A model generated the notes under the pieces. The model saw only the letters and a list, made by a program, of their open reading frames with translations. It searched no databases and was not told the DNA's origin. 64,000 nt of DNA from Cellulosimicrobium cellulans (GTDB lineage Bacteria; Actinomycetota; Actinomycetes; Actinomycetales; Cellulomonadaceae), in NCBI RefSeq assembly GCF_024124905.1, contig NZ_JAMXST010000005.1, positions 496,001-560,000 of the forward strand, read 5' to 3'. Position numbers and translations under genes: made by a program. Below are positions 1-8,604 of the stretch, in pieces; position 1 is the first letter of the stretch; each line of letters begins with the position of its first letter.

Positions 1-218
1 ACGCAGCGCAGGAGCGTCGACTTGCCCGAGCCCGACGGTCCCAGGACGACGCACACCGAGCCGCGCGGCACCTCGAGGTCCACGCCCCGGAGCACGTGCA
101 GGTCGCCGAACATCTTGTGCAGGCCCTCGACCTGCACCATCGGCGTGCTCGGGCCGGCCTGCGCCCGGTCGGCCTCGCGGCCGGCCGCCGAGGATGCCGC
201 GTCGTGCGTCCCGCTCAC
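1..218 (-). CDS. Amino-acid ABC transporter ATP-binding protein (partial)
   Basis: The N-terminal 72 residues of a GlnQ/HisP-type ATPase that would energise the importer whose permease and binding protein lie upstream. The rest runs off the left edge of the window. Residues 27-38 (MVQVEGLHKMFG) open the nucleotide-binding domain and the Walker A motif GPSGSGKST is at 60-68. I chose the GTG whose GTGA overlaps the permease stop codon, a common coupling signal. An internal ATG at residue 27 is an alternative start and would remove a low-complexity leader. The family is clear; the substrate cannot be read from this fragment. Confidence 0.88.
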   Translation of the reverse strand, partial: MSGTHDAASSAAGREADRAQAGPSTPMVQVEGLHKMFGDLHVLRGVDLEVPRGSVCVVLGPSGSGKSTLLRC

Positions 219-1231
219 GGGGTCACCTCCAGGAAGGGGTCGTCCTTGGTCGTGCCGGACGCGGCGATGAGGTCCTGCTTGCTGGGCTTCCTGCGGCCGC
301 CGCCCGCGCCTCCCGGCCCGCGCCCGCGGCGTCGGGCCGCCGTCTGCGTGCCGAACCCGCGGCCGTAGTACCGCTCGATGTAGTGCTGGCCCACCATGAG
401 GACGCTCGTGATGAGCAGGTACCAGATCGCGGCGACCATGAGCAGCGGGATCGGCAGGAAGAGCCGGTTGCCGATGGCGTTGGTGGAGTACTGCAGGTCG
501 AGCGTGAACGGCACGGCGAGCACGAGCGACGTCGTCTTGAGCAGGGAGATCGTCTCGTTGCCCGTCGGGGGCACGATGACGCGCATGGCCTGCGGCAGCA
601 CGATGCGCCGCAGGATCTTGCCGTCCTTCATGCCGAGCGCCTTGGCGGCCTCGGTCTGGCCCGGGTCGACGGACCCGAGGCCCGCGCGCACGATCTCGGC
701 GAGGTACGCGGCCTCGTTGAGCGAGAGCCCGATGAGCGCGCACACGAACGCCGTGAACAGGTCCGCCGTGCGGAACTCGAAGAACTCGGGGCCGAACGGG
801 ATGCCGAGGCTCAGGCGCGGGTAGAGCACCGAGACCAGCCCCCAGAAGACGAGCTGGGTGTAGATCGGGGTGCCGCGGAAGAACCAGATGTAGCCCCAGC
901 TCACCGACTTCATGACGGGGTTGTCCGACCGCCGCATGATCGCGAGCAGCACGGCGAGCACGATCGCGATCGCCATCGAGCAGAACGTCAGCACGAGCGT
1001 CCAGCCCACGCCGCGCACCACCGTCACGTCGCGGAAGTAGAGCCAAACGACGTCCCAGCGGAACTTCTCGTTCGTCAGCAGGGCGTTCGCGGCCATCGCG
1101 GCGAGGACCAGCAGCACGACGGCGGAGATCCACCGGCCGGGCCGCGGGACGGGTCGGGCGTGGATGCGGTCGGGGACCGGGTCGTCGCCCGGTGCGCCGG
1201 CGGCGTCGCCGCCGGGTGTCCTACCGGTCAT
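215..1231 (-). CDS. Polar amino-acid ABC transporter permease
   Basis: A 338-residue inner-membrane permease of the HisM/GlnP type, the channel half of a polar amino-acid importer. Hydrophobic segments begin near residues 33 and 72. The EAA loop that contacts the ATPase is at about 173-200, with NEAAYLAEIVRAG followed by GQTEAAKALG. The N-terminal 30 residues and the basic Gly/Arg-rich C-terminal tail (about 295-325) are extensions of the core. GAGGTG lies 5 bp before the ATG. The gene follows the binding-protein gene and is translationally coupled to the ATPase by a 4-bp overlap. Substrate specificity is not evident. Confidence 0.93.
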   Translation of the reverse strand: MTGRTPGGDAAGAPGDDPVPDRIHARPVPRPGRWISAVVLLVLAAMAANALLTNEKFRWDVVWLYFRDVTVVRGVGWTLVLTFCSMAIAIVLAVLLAIMRRSDNPVMKSVSWGYIWFFRGTPIYTQLVFWGLVSVLYPRLSLGIPFGPEFFEFRTADLFTAFVCALIGLSLNEAAYLAEIVRAGLGSVDPGQTEAAKALGMKDGKILRRIVLPQAMRVIVPPTGNETISLLKTTSLVLAVPFTLDLQYSTNAIGNRLFLPIPLLMVAAIWYLLITSVLMVGQHYIERYYGRGFGTQTAARRRGRGPGGAGGGRRKPSKQDLIAASGTTKDDPFLEVTP

Positions 1232-1312
1232 GGTGCACCTCGGGGTGTCGGGGCTCGGGGCACGAGCCGGGCCGCGGGGACGACGTCGTCCGCGCAGGCG
1301 TCCAGTGTGCCG

Positions 1313-1341
1313 GTCGCGGGCGCCGCACGGGCGCCCGCGAC
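1313..1341 (-). terminator. Hairpin between binding-protein and permease genes
   Basis: A perfect 12-bp stem (GTCGCGGGCGCC and its complement) with a 5-nt loop lies about 50 bp after the binding-protein stop codon and 80 bp before the permease start. There is no T-run, so it may act as an attenuator or an mRNA 3'-end stabiliser that leaves more binding protein than permease. That role is inferred from importer operons in general. Confidence 0.5.
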
Positions 1342-1388
1342 ACGGCGGAGACTGGGCTGGGGATGAGCTGAGAGCAGAACGGGGGCCG

Positions 1389-2333
1389 TCAGCCGACGGA
1401 CGGGTTGATCTCCGCGGTGTCGAGCGCGGCGTCGCCGCTGCCCCACGCCCCGAGGATCTCGACGAGCTGGCCGCTGTCCATGAGCGACTGCAGCGCCGCC
1501 TGGATCGCGGCGGCGAGCTCGGTGTCGTCCTTCGCGACGACGACGCCCTGCGGCGCGCTGTCGAACACGTCGCCGAGCTGCTCGAGCTGGCCCCCGGTCT
1601 GCTCGACCGCGTAGCCGATGACCGGCGAGTCGGCGTAGAGGACCTGCGCCTTGCCGCCCGCGACGTTCGTCGTGGCGTCGGACTGCGACTCGTACTGGAG
1701 GATGTCGATCTTCTCCTCGCCCGCGTCGGTGCACGCCTGGCTCTGCACGGCGATGTCCTCGTCCTGGATGGTGCCGGTCTGGACGGCGACGGTCAGGCCG
1801 CACAGGCTCGCCGGGTCGATGTCGTCCGGGTTGCCCGCCGCGACCGCGTACGCGGAGCCCGCGTTGAGGAAGGAGATCATGTTGGCCTCCTGCATGCGCT
1901 CCTCCGTGATCGTGAAGGAGGAGATGCCGGCGTCGTACTTGGTGCCCAGCGCCGGGATGATCGCCGGGAAGTCGGCCGACTGGACGTCGACGTCGAGGCC
2001 GAGCGTCGCGCCGACGGCCTTGATGACGTCGATGTCGAACCCGATCGGGGTCGTGCCGTCCGCGTCGATGAACTCGGCGGGCGCGTACTCCGTGTTCGAG
2101 GCGACGACGAGCGTCCCCGCGGACGCGACGTCCTCGGGCAGCAGCGCGGCGGCCGCCTCGTCGACCTCGATCGTCGAGGGGTCGAACGACGGCGCGGACG
2201 ACGTCTCGTCGGATCCTGCGGTGCTGCCGTCCGTCCCGGTCTGGGACGCGTCGGTGCACGCGGTGAGCAGGAGGGCGCTCGTCGCGGTGAGCGCGACGAG
2301 GCCGAGGGGGAGCTTGCGCAGGGTCGTACGCAT
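1389..2333 (-). CDS. Amino-acid ABC transporter substrate-binding lipoprotein
   Basis: A 314-residue extracytoplasmic solute receptor (SBP_bac_3 family), the first gene of the importer operon. The signal peptide ends in the lipobox LTAC, with Cys26 as the lipidation site, followed by a Ser/Thr/Asp-rich linker to about residue 50. The mature domain contains NTEYAPAEFID and PIGFDIDVIKAV near its start, typical of the polar amino-acid binding family. It should capture ligand outside the membrane for the permease and ATPase downstream. The exact amino acid is not predictable. An 8-bp palindrome lies about 120 bp upstream. Confidence 0.94.
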   Translation of the reverse strand: MRTTLRKLPLGLVALTATSALLLTACTDASQTGTDGSTAGSDETSSAPSFDPSTIEVDEAAAALLPEDVASAGTLVVASNTEYAPAEFIDADGTTPIGFDIDVIKAVGATLGLDVDVQSADFPAIIPALGTKYDAGISSFTITEERMQEANMISFLNAGSAYAVAAGNPDDIDPASLCGLTVAVQTGTIQDEDIAVQSQACTDAGEEKIDILQYESQSDATTNVAGGKAQVLYADSPVIGYAVEQTGGQLEQLGDVFDSAPQGVVVAKDDTELAAAIQAALQSLMDSGQLVEILGAWGSGDAALDTAEINPSVG

Positions 2334-2454
2334 GGTGTTCTCCGATCGGGTGGGGGCCGGGCAGGGGCAGCGTAGACACCGATCGTCTCCGTCGTGTTAC
2401 GTCGGCACCCGGCCCGGAGGACCGAGGAACGTACGGGGAACAGAGGACCCGGCG

Positions 2455-2473
2455 GTGCGCAGCACCTGCGCAC
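2455..2473. promoter_or_regulatory. Palindrome upstream of the importer operon
   Basis: GTGCGCAG and CTGCGCAC form perfect 8-bp arms around a CAC centre, about 120 bp before the binding-protein start. Its position suggests an operator for the importer operon, but no cognate regulator is adjacent. Confidence 0.35.
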
Positions 2474-2543
2474 GAGTGTGAGGCCGCACCGCTCCACTCA
2501 CCAAACCGGCGGGGACATCGACGCCGAACCGTGACGAACCACC

Positions 2544-2610
2544 CCGCCGAGCACGACATGAGGGTCGTCAATCTCCCGATAGCGACCCTCATGTCGTGCT
2601 CGACGGCGGG
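2544..2610. repeat. Dispersed intergenic palindrome, family A, copy 1
   Basis: The stem CGAGCACGACATGAGGGTCG (20 bp) pairs perfectly with its complement across a 15-nt loop. CCGCC and CGGCGGG flank it. The copy lies just after the stop codon of the flavoenzyme gene and upstream of the importer operon. Related copies occur near 3.9, 7.6, 8.5, 14.1, 42.4, 55.8, 58.8 and 62.5 kb. Confidence 0.9.
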
Positions 2611-2627
2611 AGGGGGGCGGGCGGGGG

Positions 2628-3923
2628 TCAGGATGTCAGGAGGCGCTCGACGTAGCCGCCGAGGAAGCGGCCCTCCGGGTCGTGGCGCTGGACGAGGCTG
2701 CCGAAGTCGTCGAAGCGGGGGTAGAGCGTCGCGACCGAGCCCGGGTCGTGGACGAGCGCGTGCGAGAGCTTGCCCCAGTGCGGGCGCGCGCCCAGCGGGA
2801 GGAGCGCGGCCTCGACGTCGGGCAGGACGCGCGCGACGTCGTCGGGCAGGGGCTTCCACGTGAGGTGGACGCCGACCGCCGGGGCGTCGAACGGGCTCAG
2901 CCAGAGCGGCTCCGCGTCGGCCGCGACCGTGCGGATCTCCCCCACCTGGAGCAGCGGGGTCACGCGCGGGCCGAGGTCGCGCATCGCGGCGAACGCCTCC
3001 TGCGCGCGGGCGCGCGGCACGAGGTACTCCGACTGCAGCTCGGCGCCGTTGCTCGGCGTGAAGTCGAGCCGGAAGTGCGGCAGCCGCTCGTTCCACGGGC
3101 CGGGCTCACCGAGCTGGCGCGTGCAGTGCACGGGATCGACGCCGGGGAGGGGGTGCAGCGTCGTCGCGGCGGGCGTCGCCCCGAAGAGCTCCGCACGCGC
3201 GGTCCCGGTCTCCCCCGGCGCGAGGCGCGACTTGCGCCAGACCTGCTGCACGCCGTCGGGCCCCCAGTCCGTGAAGAGGCTCACCGAGTACGCCGACGCC
3301 GTGAGCTCGTCGTAGTGCGCGGTCACCGCGTCCCACGGCAGCCTGACGTGCACGTCCTGGCGCACGTCGAACGTCGGGACGGTCTCGAGCTCCACCCGGG
3401 TCACCACGCCCAGCGCCCCGAGCGCGACGACCGCGCCGGCGAAGTCCGGGTCCCCGCGCCGCAGCGTCCGACGCACGCCGTCGCCCGTCACCAGCTCCAG
3501 CCCGACGACGGCGCTCGCGAGCGAGCCGACGCGGTCGCCCGAGCCGTGGGTCGCCGTCGCGACCGAGCCCGCGACGGAGATGTGCGGGAGCGACGCGAGG
3601 TTCGCGAGCGCCCGGCCCGCGGCCTGCACCTGCCGGGTCACGTCGCCGTACCGCAGCCCCGCGGCGACCGACGCCACGCCCGTGGCGGGGTCGACCACGA
3701 CGGGCGGGCGGCCGTCGTCGAACCGGTCGAGCACGACGTGAGTGCCGGTCGTGTCCGCGACGTCACCGAAAGAGTGCCGCGACCCGAGCGCCTTGACGCG
3801 CGGCGAGCGCCGCACGACGTCGGCGAGCTCGTCCGGCGTCGCGGGGTGCACGACCTCCGCCGAGGAATAGGTGAGGTTCCCCGCCCAGTTCGCGGGCCGG
3901 GCGGGTTCGGGCGTCGCGGTCAC
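2628..3923 (-). CDS. FAD-binding oxidoreductase, alditol oxidase (AldO/xylitol oxidase) family
   Basis: A 431-residue flavoprotein predicted to oxidise an alditol or sugar-acid hydroxyl with oxygen as acceptor. The N-terminal FAD-binding half has ALGSRHSFGDVADT, in which His50 aligns with the histidine that carries covalent FAD in Streptomyces AldO. ISVAGSVATATHGSG follows. The C-terminal substrate half ends in FDDFGSLVQRHDPEGRFL, typical of the AldO/lactone oxidase group. Length is close to AldO (418 residues). I chose the GTG here because an upstream in-frame ATG would translate through the intergenic palindrome. The substrate is inferred from family only. Confidence 0.88.
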   Translation of the reverse strand: MTATPEPARPANWAGNLTYSSAEVVHPATPDELADVVRRSPRVKALGSRHSFGDVADTTGTHVVLDRFDDGRPPVVVDPATGVASVAAGLRYGDVTRQVQAAGRALANLASLPHISVAGSVATATHGSGDRVGSLASAVVGLELVTGDGVRRTLRRGDPDFAGAVVALGALGVVTRVELETVPTFDVRQDVHVRLPWDAVTAHYDELTASAYSVSLFTDWGPDGVQQVWRKSRLAPGETGTARAELFGATPAATTLHPLPGVDPVHCTRQLGEPGPWNERLPHFRLDFTPSNGAELQSEYLVPRARAQEAFAAMRDLGPRVTPLLQVGEIRTVAADAEPLWLSPFDAPAVGVHLTWKPLPDDVARVLPDVEAALLPLGARPHWGKLSHALVHDPGSVATLYPRFDDFGSLVQRHDPEGRFLGGYVERLLTS

Positions 3924-3946
3924 GCCCCCACCCTGCCACCCCCTTC

Positions 3947-4013
3947 CCGCCGAACACGACATGAGCGTCGTTCTGGGGCCCGGAACGACCTCCAGGTCGT
4001 GCTCGACGACGGG
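3947..4013. repeat. Family A palindrome, copy 2
   Basis: The left arm CCCGCCGAACACGACATGAG and the right arm CAGGTCGTGCTCGACGACGG form an imperfect stem, with GTCGTTC pairing to GAACGAC inside. It lies between divergently transcribed genes (flavoenzyme and CPBP protease), so it cannot be a terminator for either. Confidence 0.85.
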
Positions 4014-4113
4014 CACGCCCGTGCTCGGCGAGCCGGACCGGGGGGGTTGTCCCCACCTTCGGTCGGGGGCGGCCCGGGGTCCGCGGAACGGGACGAAGCG
4101 GTGAGATCGAGAC

Positions 4114-5019
4114 ATGACGACCAGCGCACGTCCTCTCCCCGCTGCCTCACGGTCCCGGCGCGTCTCGCCCGCCTCGTCCCCGGACGGCTCCGCTCTGTCC
4201 CCGGACGGCTCCGCTCTGTCCCCGGACGGCCCCGAGCGGCCCCTCCGCGGCGGGCTCGCCGCGTTCTGGGCGCTCGCGTTCGGGCTGTCCTGGGCGTCGT
4301 GGGGCGCCGCCTGGCTGCTCGGCGGCGACCTCGTCGACCCCGTCGTGCTCGCGCTCTTCGCGCTCGGCGGCTTCGGCCCGACGCTGGCGGCGCTCGTGCT
4401 GCGCGCGGCGGGGCGCCGCAGCCCGCGCGCGGCGCGCTGGGGCGCGGCCGGCCGATGGCTCCCGGCCGCGGTCGGGATCGGCGCCGCGCCCGCGGTCCTG
4501 ACCGCGCTCGTCGTGCCGTTCCTCGGCGGCCCGACGGCGGACCTGTCGGCCGGGGCGGCGGCGGTCGCCGGGTCGGGCGGACCGCTCCTGTTCGCCCTCG
4601 TCTCGCTGTGCGCGGGGCCGCTGTCGGAGGAGTTCGGGTGGCGCGGCTACGCGCAGCCGCGCCTGCGGCGTCGGCTGTCGCCGCTCGCGACGTCGGTCGT
4701 GCTCGGCGCGGTGTGGGCGGTCTGGCACCTGCCGCTGTTCGCCCTCACCGGGACGTGGCAGTCGTCCCTCGGTCTCGTGAGCGTCGAGGCGGCGCTGTTC
4801 CTGCTCGCCATGATCCCGCTCTCGAGCGCGTACTGGCTGGTCAGCGAGCGCCTGCGGGGCGGGGTGCCGGCGGCGGTCGTGCTGCACCTCGTGGGGAACG
4901 TCGCGCTGACGGTCCTCGCCGTGACGTCGCCCGTCGCGATGGCGGTGTACGTCGGGGTGATCGTCCTGACGTCGGTGCTGATCCACCTCGTCACGCGCCC
5001 CGGCGCACCCCGTCCTTGA
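4114..5019 (+). CDS. CPBP family intramembrane glutamic endopeptidase
   Basis: A 301-residue polytopic membrane protein of the CAAX-protease/bacteriocin-processing (CPBP, Abi) family. Hallmarks are SEEFGWRGYAQ (Glu172-Glu173, Arg177), WHLP (His205) and HLVGN (His258, Asn262), the expected active-site set. The first 45 residues are cytosolic, and residues about 22-40 repeat SPDGSAL, encoded by a 21-bp tandem repeat whose copy number could vary. The substrate is unknown; in this family, roles range from prenyl-protein processing to bacteriocin immunity. It converges on the next gene with only 11 bp between stop codons. Confidence 0.9.
   Translation: MTTSARPLPAASRSRRVSPASSPDGSALSPDGSALSPDGPERPLRGGLAAFWALAFGLSWASWGAAWLLGGDLVDPVVLALFALGGFGPTLAALVLRAAGRRSPRAARWGAAGRWLPAAVGIGAAPAVLTALVVPFLGGPTADLSAGAAAVAGSGGPLLFALVSLCAGPLSEEFGWRGYAQPRLRRRLSPLATSVVLGAVWAVWHLPLFALTGTWQSSLGLVSVEAALFLLAMIPLSSAYWLVSERLRGGVPAAVVLHLVGNVALTVLAVTSPVAMAVYVGVIVLTSVLIHLVTRPGAPRP
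4177..4231 (+). repeat. 21-bp in-frame tandem repeat in the CPBP gene
   Basis: About 2.6 copies of a 21-bp unit (TCCCCGGACGGCTCCGCTCT plus G), seven codons each, encode the repeated SPDGSAL near the N-terminus. Copies one and two are identical, which suggests recent duplication or slippage. Confidence 0.85.
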
Positions 5020-5030
5020 GCCGGGCGGGG

Positions 5031-5666
5031 TCAGGGCGTCACGAGCTCCACGGGGTGCTCGGCCAGGACCTCGCCCGTCTCGGCGTCGAGCACGACGACG
5101 GTCGACGGCGGGAGCGCGGACAGGTCCGGCGCCGTCCAGTCCTCGACGCCCGTGCAGGTCCGGCGGTCGAACGACTCCAGGACGGTGCCGGTCGTCGTCT
5201 CGACCGTGACCGTGGCGGGGTGGTCGAGCACCTGACGGGGCCACTTCTCGACGTCGAGCCACCCACCGGCGTCGCTCGCCGGCGTGCTGTTCCACCAGCC
5301 CTCGAGACCGCCGAGCTCGGCCGGCTCGCCGTCGTCGCCCCGGACCTGGACCGGCGTGCCCGCGGTACCGGTGACGGCGCCGCACTGCTGCACCCCGTTC
5401 GTCTCGACCGGTGCTGGCGCGGGGGTCTCCGCGGCGAGCGCCGGGTCGTCCCCGGGGGCCTCCGCGGCCGGTGCACCGCCGACGGCGTCGCTCGGCTCGG
5501 TGCCCGCCGCGCGGCCGGTCAGGGCCGCGGCGATCCCGACCCCGAGCACGGCGACGACGAGCGCCCCGCCGACCAGCGGCGCCCGCCAGCGGGTCGACCG
5601 CCCCGGTCCGCCGTCGTCCCCGGTGCCGTCCGGGCGTGCCCTGTCGTCCCGCGCCGTGTCGCGCAT
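5031..5666 (-). CDS. Single-pass membrane or secreted protein of unknown function
   Basis: A 211-residue protein not assigned to a family. An Arg/Asp-rich cytosolic N-terminus (about 1-28) precedes one hydrophobic segment (about 30-50, PLVGGALVVAVLGVGIAAAL). An Ala/Pro-rich linker and an extracytoplasmic domain of about 120 residues follow. Two cysteines (in VQQCGAV and RRTCTG) could form a disulphide. AGGGGGAACG is a good ribosome binding site before the ATG. A small cell-envelope protein is the most that can be said. Confidence 0.75.
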   Translation of the reverse strand: MRDTARDDRARPDGTGDDGGPGRSTRWRAPLVGGALVVAVLGVGIAAALTGRAAGTEPSDAVGGAPAAEAPGDDPALAAETPAPAPVETNGVQQCGAVTGTAGTPVQVRGDDGEPAELGGLEGWWNSTPASDAGGWLDVEKWPRQVLDHPATVTVETTTGTVLESFDRRTCTGVEDWTAPDLSALPPSTVVVLDAETGEVLAEHPVELVTP

Positions 5667-5715
5667 CGTTCCCCCTGTCCCCTGCGTGACCCGCCGCTCT
5701 GCGGGTGCCCGCACC

Positions 5716-6885
5716 CTACCGGCCGCGGCGGGCCGTGTCAGCGGTTCGCCCCCAGTGGGCCGAGACGGCGGCGACCTGCTCGTCGAACGCCGCCGTCTCC
5801 GCGCGTGTGGGCGTGCGGCGCCACTGCGGCTCGACGACGACGTCGCGCGTCCCGACGACCCAGCGCCACCGCCCGACCACCACCCCGTCGACCGCGAGCC
5901 CGTGGATGAACGACCCGAGCCGGTCGCCCAGGTCGACGCCCTCCGCCACGACGAGCCTGCGCGTCTCGCCGTAGGACGTGAAGAGCTCGTCGTAGCTCTG
6001 CAGCAGGTCGACGACCGGGCGGTCCGGGTCGCCGTCGGGCGCGAGGGCGCCCACGAACGGGCCGGGATCGACCACGCGAGGGTCGGCGTCGGCGAGCCGC
6101 CACAGGGTCGTGCCCTCCAGCGCTCCCGCGCCGGGCACGGCCACGACCTCCGCCCCGAGCAGGTCGAGCCCGTGCCGCACCTCGGTGAGCGTGAAGCCCG
6201 ACCACTGCGCGACGTCCTTGACCGTCGCGTACGCGCGGCTCGCGAGGGACCGCCGCAGCAGCTCGACGAGCGCGGCGTCGCGGTCGAACCGCTCGCCGAG
6301 CGGCCCGTAGCCCGCGGGGACGCGATCGTCGAACGCGGCGTAGGTCTGCTGCTTGCCGTCGAGCGGCCCGCTGACGAGCTGCCGGTCGAGCTCGGCCTGC
6401 ATGAGCACGTAGCCGAGCGCGATGCCTTCGAGGGGGCGACCGTGGGCGGCGAGCAGTCCCGCGAGCTCGCGGCGCGTCCGGGGCCGCTCCTGCACGGCCG
6501 CGACGACGAGGTCGGTCTCGGCGGCGTGGCCCGCCGTCCCGACCTGCCGGTACATCGTCCCGTTGGCCTGGTGCACCCGAGGTGCGCTGAGCTCGACGAG
6601 CCAGCGGGCGTCGTCGGAGCGGACGAGGTGCCAGGTGGGGCGCAGCACGTGCGTGCGCACCACCTCCCCGCGGTCGCAGACCGCCGCGGCACCGGCCGCC
6701 CCGGGCCGGGCCTCGGGCCGCAGCCGGCGCGTGAGGCCCCACAGCGCGGGGTGGAACTCCTGGCCCTGGACCGCGACCAGGTGCCCGACGGCGGTCGGCA
6801 CGTCGGGCAGGTCGGGCGACCGCAGGCGGTGCGCGGCGAGGCGCGCCGCGCGCACGTGGCGTTCGTCGACCGGCGCCTCGGTCAC
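5716..6885 (-). CDS. Winged-helix DNA-binding domain protein (AlkZ/YcaQ-like)
   Basis: A 389-residue protein of the HTH_42 superfamily, related to the AlkZ/YcaQ interstrand-crosslink glycosylases and to many uncharacterised actinobacterial proteins. Characteristic segments are GHLVAVQGQEFHPALWGL near the N-terminus, RTHVLRPTWHLV in the middle, and LLQSYDELFTSYGETRR near the C-terminus. The GTG chosen lies 22 bp after the stop of the upstream lipid-binding gene; a longer reading frame would overlap that gene. DNA repair is a plausible role by family. I did not verify a catalytic QxQ/QxD motif beyond VQGQ. Confidence 0.8.
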   Translation of the reverse strand: MTEAPVDERHVRAARLAAHRLRSPDLPDVPTAVGHLVAVQGQEFHPALWGLTRRLRPEARPGAAGAAAVCDRGEVVRTHVLRPTWHLVRSDDARWLVELSAPRVHQANGTMYRQVGTAGHAAETDLVVAAVQERPRTRRELAGLLAAHGRPLEGIALGYVLMQAELDRQLVSGPLDGKQQTYAAFDDRVPAGYGPLGERFDRDAALVELLRRSLASRAYATVKDVAQWSGFTLTEVRHGLDLLGAEVVAVPGAGALEGTTLWRLADADPRVVDPGPFVGALAPDGDPDRPVVDLLQSYDELFTSYGETRRLVVAEGVDLGDRLGSFIHGLAVDGVVVGRWRWVVGTRDVVVEPQWRRTPTRAETAAFDEQVAAVSAHWGRTADTARRGR

Positions 6886-6907
6886 CGCGCCACCCGTGCC
6901 GCGCGGG

Positions 6908-7597
6908 TCACGACGCCACCAGGTCCTCGGCAACGACGTCGGTCCCGGTCACCCCGACGCGCACCCCGCCCTCGACGACGGACACGGAGTCGAGCGCGAC
7001 GCCGTCGGGCAGGTCGAGCGAGACCCGCAGGTCGGACAGGGCGCGGGAGATCCCCGACGGCAGGTCGTCGACCGACACCGTCCCGAGGCCCGTGCGGACC
7101 GCGACGACGTCGACCGCGAGCTCGGCCGGCCCGGAGACGCGCGGCGTCACGTCGACCGTGATCGTCGCGCCCAGCAGGTCGAACGCGAGCGACAGGACGT
7201 CGTCGGCCGCGGTGAGCCCCACGTCCAGGCCGGTCTGCTCGGCGACGATCTGCTGCAGCGACTCCACGGCGATGACGCCCGACGCCGTCCCGGACGCGAT
7301 CCGGTGCGGTTCCGACGTGCTCACGCCCTCGGCCTCGACCTGCAGGTCGGAGATCGCGTAGCCCCCGAACGACGCGGTGTCCGCAGAGCCCGTGACGTGC
7401 GTCAGCTCGCCGCGCGCGAGCTGCGTGAGGAACGGGAAGCCCGTGATGTCGAGCTGCGCCCCGGTCACGTCGTCGGCCTGGTCCTCGAACGCCGTCACCG
7501 CGCCGCGCTCCGCGGCGCGGACCGCGACCCGGTCCGCCACGACGGCGACCGCCACGATCACCACGAGCGTCACGATCAGGCCCACCAGTCGCTTCAT
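6908..7597 (-). CDS. LmeA-like phospholipid-binding protein (DUF2993)
   Basis: A 229-residue envelope protein of the DUF2993/LmeA family, known in mycobacteria for binding phospholipid and supporting lipomannan elongation. An uncleaved-looking signal anchor (residues 3-22, RLVGLIVTLVVIVAVAVVAD) precedes the beta-rich domain with DITGFPFLTQLARGEL and DLQVEAEGV, both typical of the family. The ATG is preceded by a divergent intergenic region that carries a family A palindrome. The winged-helix gene follows 22 bp downstream, so the two probably share a transcript. Lipid binding is inferred from the family. Confidence 0.88.
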   Translation of the reverse strand: MKRLVGLIVTLVVIVAVAVVADRVAVRAAERGAVTAFEDQADDVTGAQLDITGFPFLTQLARGELTHVTGSADTASFGGYAISDLQVEAEGVSTSEPHRIASGTASGVIAVESLQQIVAEQTGLDVGLTAADDVLSLAFDLLGATITVDVTPRVSGPAELAVDVVAVRTGLGTVSVDDLPSGISRALSDLRVSLDLPDGVALDSVSVVEGGVRVGVTGTDVVAEDLVAS

Positions 7598-7612
7598 GCG
7601 CCCACCCTAGGT

Positions 7613-7678
7613 CCGCCGACCACGACCTTGCCGTCGTTCTGACGCTCGTGGCGACAGCAACCCCGTGCTCGACGCGGG
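7613..7678. repeat. Family A palindrome, copy 3 (subtype B)
   Basis: A variant of the repeat with CACGACCTTGCCGTCGTTCT on the left and CGACAGCAACCCCGTGCTCG on the right. The right arm is identical over 20 bp to that of the copy at 14.1 kb. It lies between divergently transcribed genes, just before the luciferase-like gene. Confidence 0.82.
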
Positions 7679-7715
7679 CTGTCGTCGTCCTCGACCCGGA
7701 CGTAGATTGCCCGGC

Positions 7716-8501
7716 ATGACCTCATCCCGGCACCCGTACCGCATCGGCGTCCAGCTCCAGCCGCAGCACGCCGACTACGCCCAGGTCCGCGACGCCGTGC
7801 TGCGCGCGGACGACCTCGGCGTCGACGTCATCTTCAACTGGGACCACTTCTTCCCCCTGACCGGCGACCCCGACGGCAAGCACTTCGAGTGCTGGACGAT
7901 GCTCGGCGCGTGGGCCGAGCAGACCTCGCGCGTCGAGATCGGCGCCCTCGTCACGTGCAACAGCTACCGCAACCCCGACCTCCTGGCCGACATGGCGCGG
8001 ACGGTCGACCACATCAGCGGCGGTCGTCTGATCCTCGGGATCGGGGCGGGCTGGTTCGAGAAGGACTACGACCGGTTCGGGTACGAGTTCGGCACCGCGG
8101 GCGGGCGCATCGCCGACCTCGCCGCGGCGCTGCCGCGCATCAAGGCCCGCTGGGCGGCGTCGAACCCGGCGCCCACGCGCGACATCCCCGTCCTCGTCGG
8201 TGGCGGCGGCGAGCGCAAGACCCTGCGCGTCGTCGCGGAGCACGCGGACGTGTGGCACTCGTTCGGCGACGCGGACACGCTCGCACGCAAGAGCGCGATC
8301 CTCGACGAGCACGGCGAGGCCGTCGGCCGCGACACCGCCGCGCTCGTCGAGCGCTCGGTCGGCGTCTCCCGGCCGCCGTCGGAGTCCGCGGACGCGCTCG
8401 TCGCCGCGGGCGCGACGCTGTTCACGGTCGGCACGAGCGGGCCGGACTACGACCTGTCGCTCGTGCGGGAGTGGGTCGCCTGGCGCGACGCCCAGGGGTG
8501 A
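7716..8501 (+). CDS. LLM-class F420/FMN-dependent oxidoreductase
   Basis: A 261-residue TIM-barrel oxidoreductase of the luciferase-like family. The start region RIGVQLQPQHADY, the DVIFNWDHFFPL strand and the segment SGGRLILGIGAGWFEKDY are typical of the actinobacterial F420-dependent branch. RDIPVLVGGGGERKTLRVVA forms the C-terminal cofactor-phosphate region. The ATG was chosen because the reading frame upstream runs through a palindromic repeat. No pathway partner is adjacent and the substrate is unknown. F420 use is inferred from subfamily resemblance. Confidence 0.87.
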   Translation: MTSSRHPYRIGVQLQPQHADYAQVRDAVLRADDLGVDVIFNWDHFFPLTGDPDGKHFECWTMLGAWAEQTSRVEIGALVTCNSYRNPDLLADMARTVDHISGGRLILGIGAGWFEKDYDRFGYEFGTAGGRIADLAAALPRIKARWAASNPAPTRDIPVLVGGGGERKTLRVVAEHADVWHSFGDADTLARKSAILDEHGEAVGRDTAALVERSVGVSRPPSESADALVAAGATLFTVGTSGPDYDLSLVREWVAWRDAQG

Positions 8502-8504
8502 CCC

Positions 8505-8597
8505 CCGCGCCGAGCACGACCTCGCTGTCGTTCTGACGCCCCTGGCGACAACAAGGTCGTGCTCGACGGCGCGTGTCGTCGTGCTCGACGGGGCGGG
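8505..8597. repeat. Family A palindrome, copy 4 (subtype B) with extra half arm
   Basis: CGAGCACGACCTCGCTGTCG (8511-8530) pairs imperfectly with CGACAACAAGGTCGTGCTCG (8546-8565). A further right-arm fragment (GTCGTGCTCGACGGGGCGGG) follows at once. The copy sits between convergent genes, directly after the oxidoreductase stop. Confidence 0.85.
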
Positions 8598-8604
8598 GCG
8601 TCCG

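Noticed and set aside
3924-4115. Longer start for the alditol-oxidase-like gene
   Set aside because: It would translate through the palindromic repeat into a 64-residue leader with no family support. The GTG after the repeat gives the family length.
2682-5909. Plus-strand reading frame of over 1000 codons opposite the flavoenzyme gene
   Set aside because: Antisense shadow of motif-bearing genes on both strands, with no recognisable domain.
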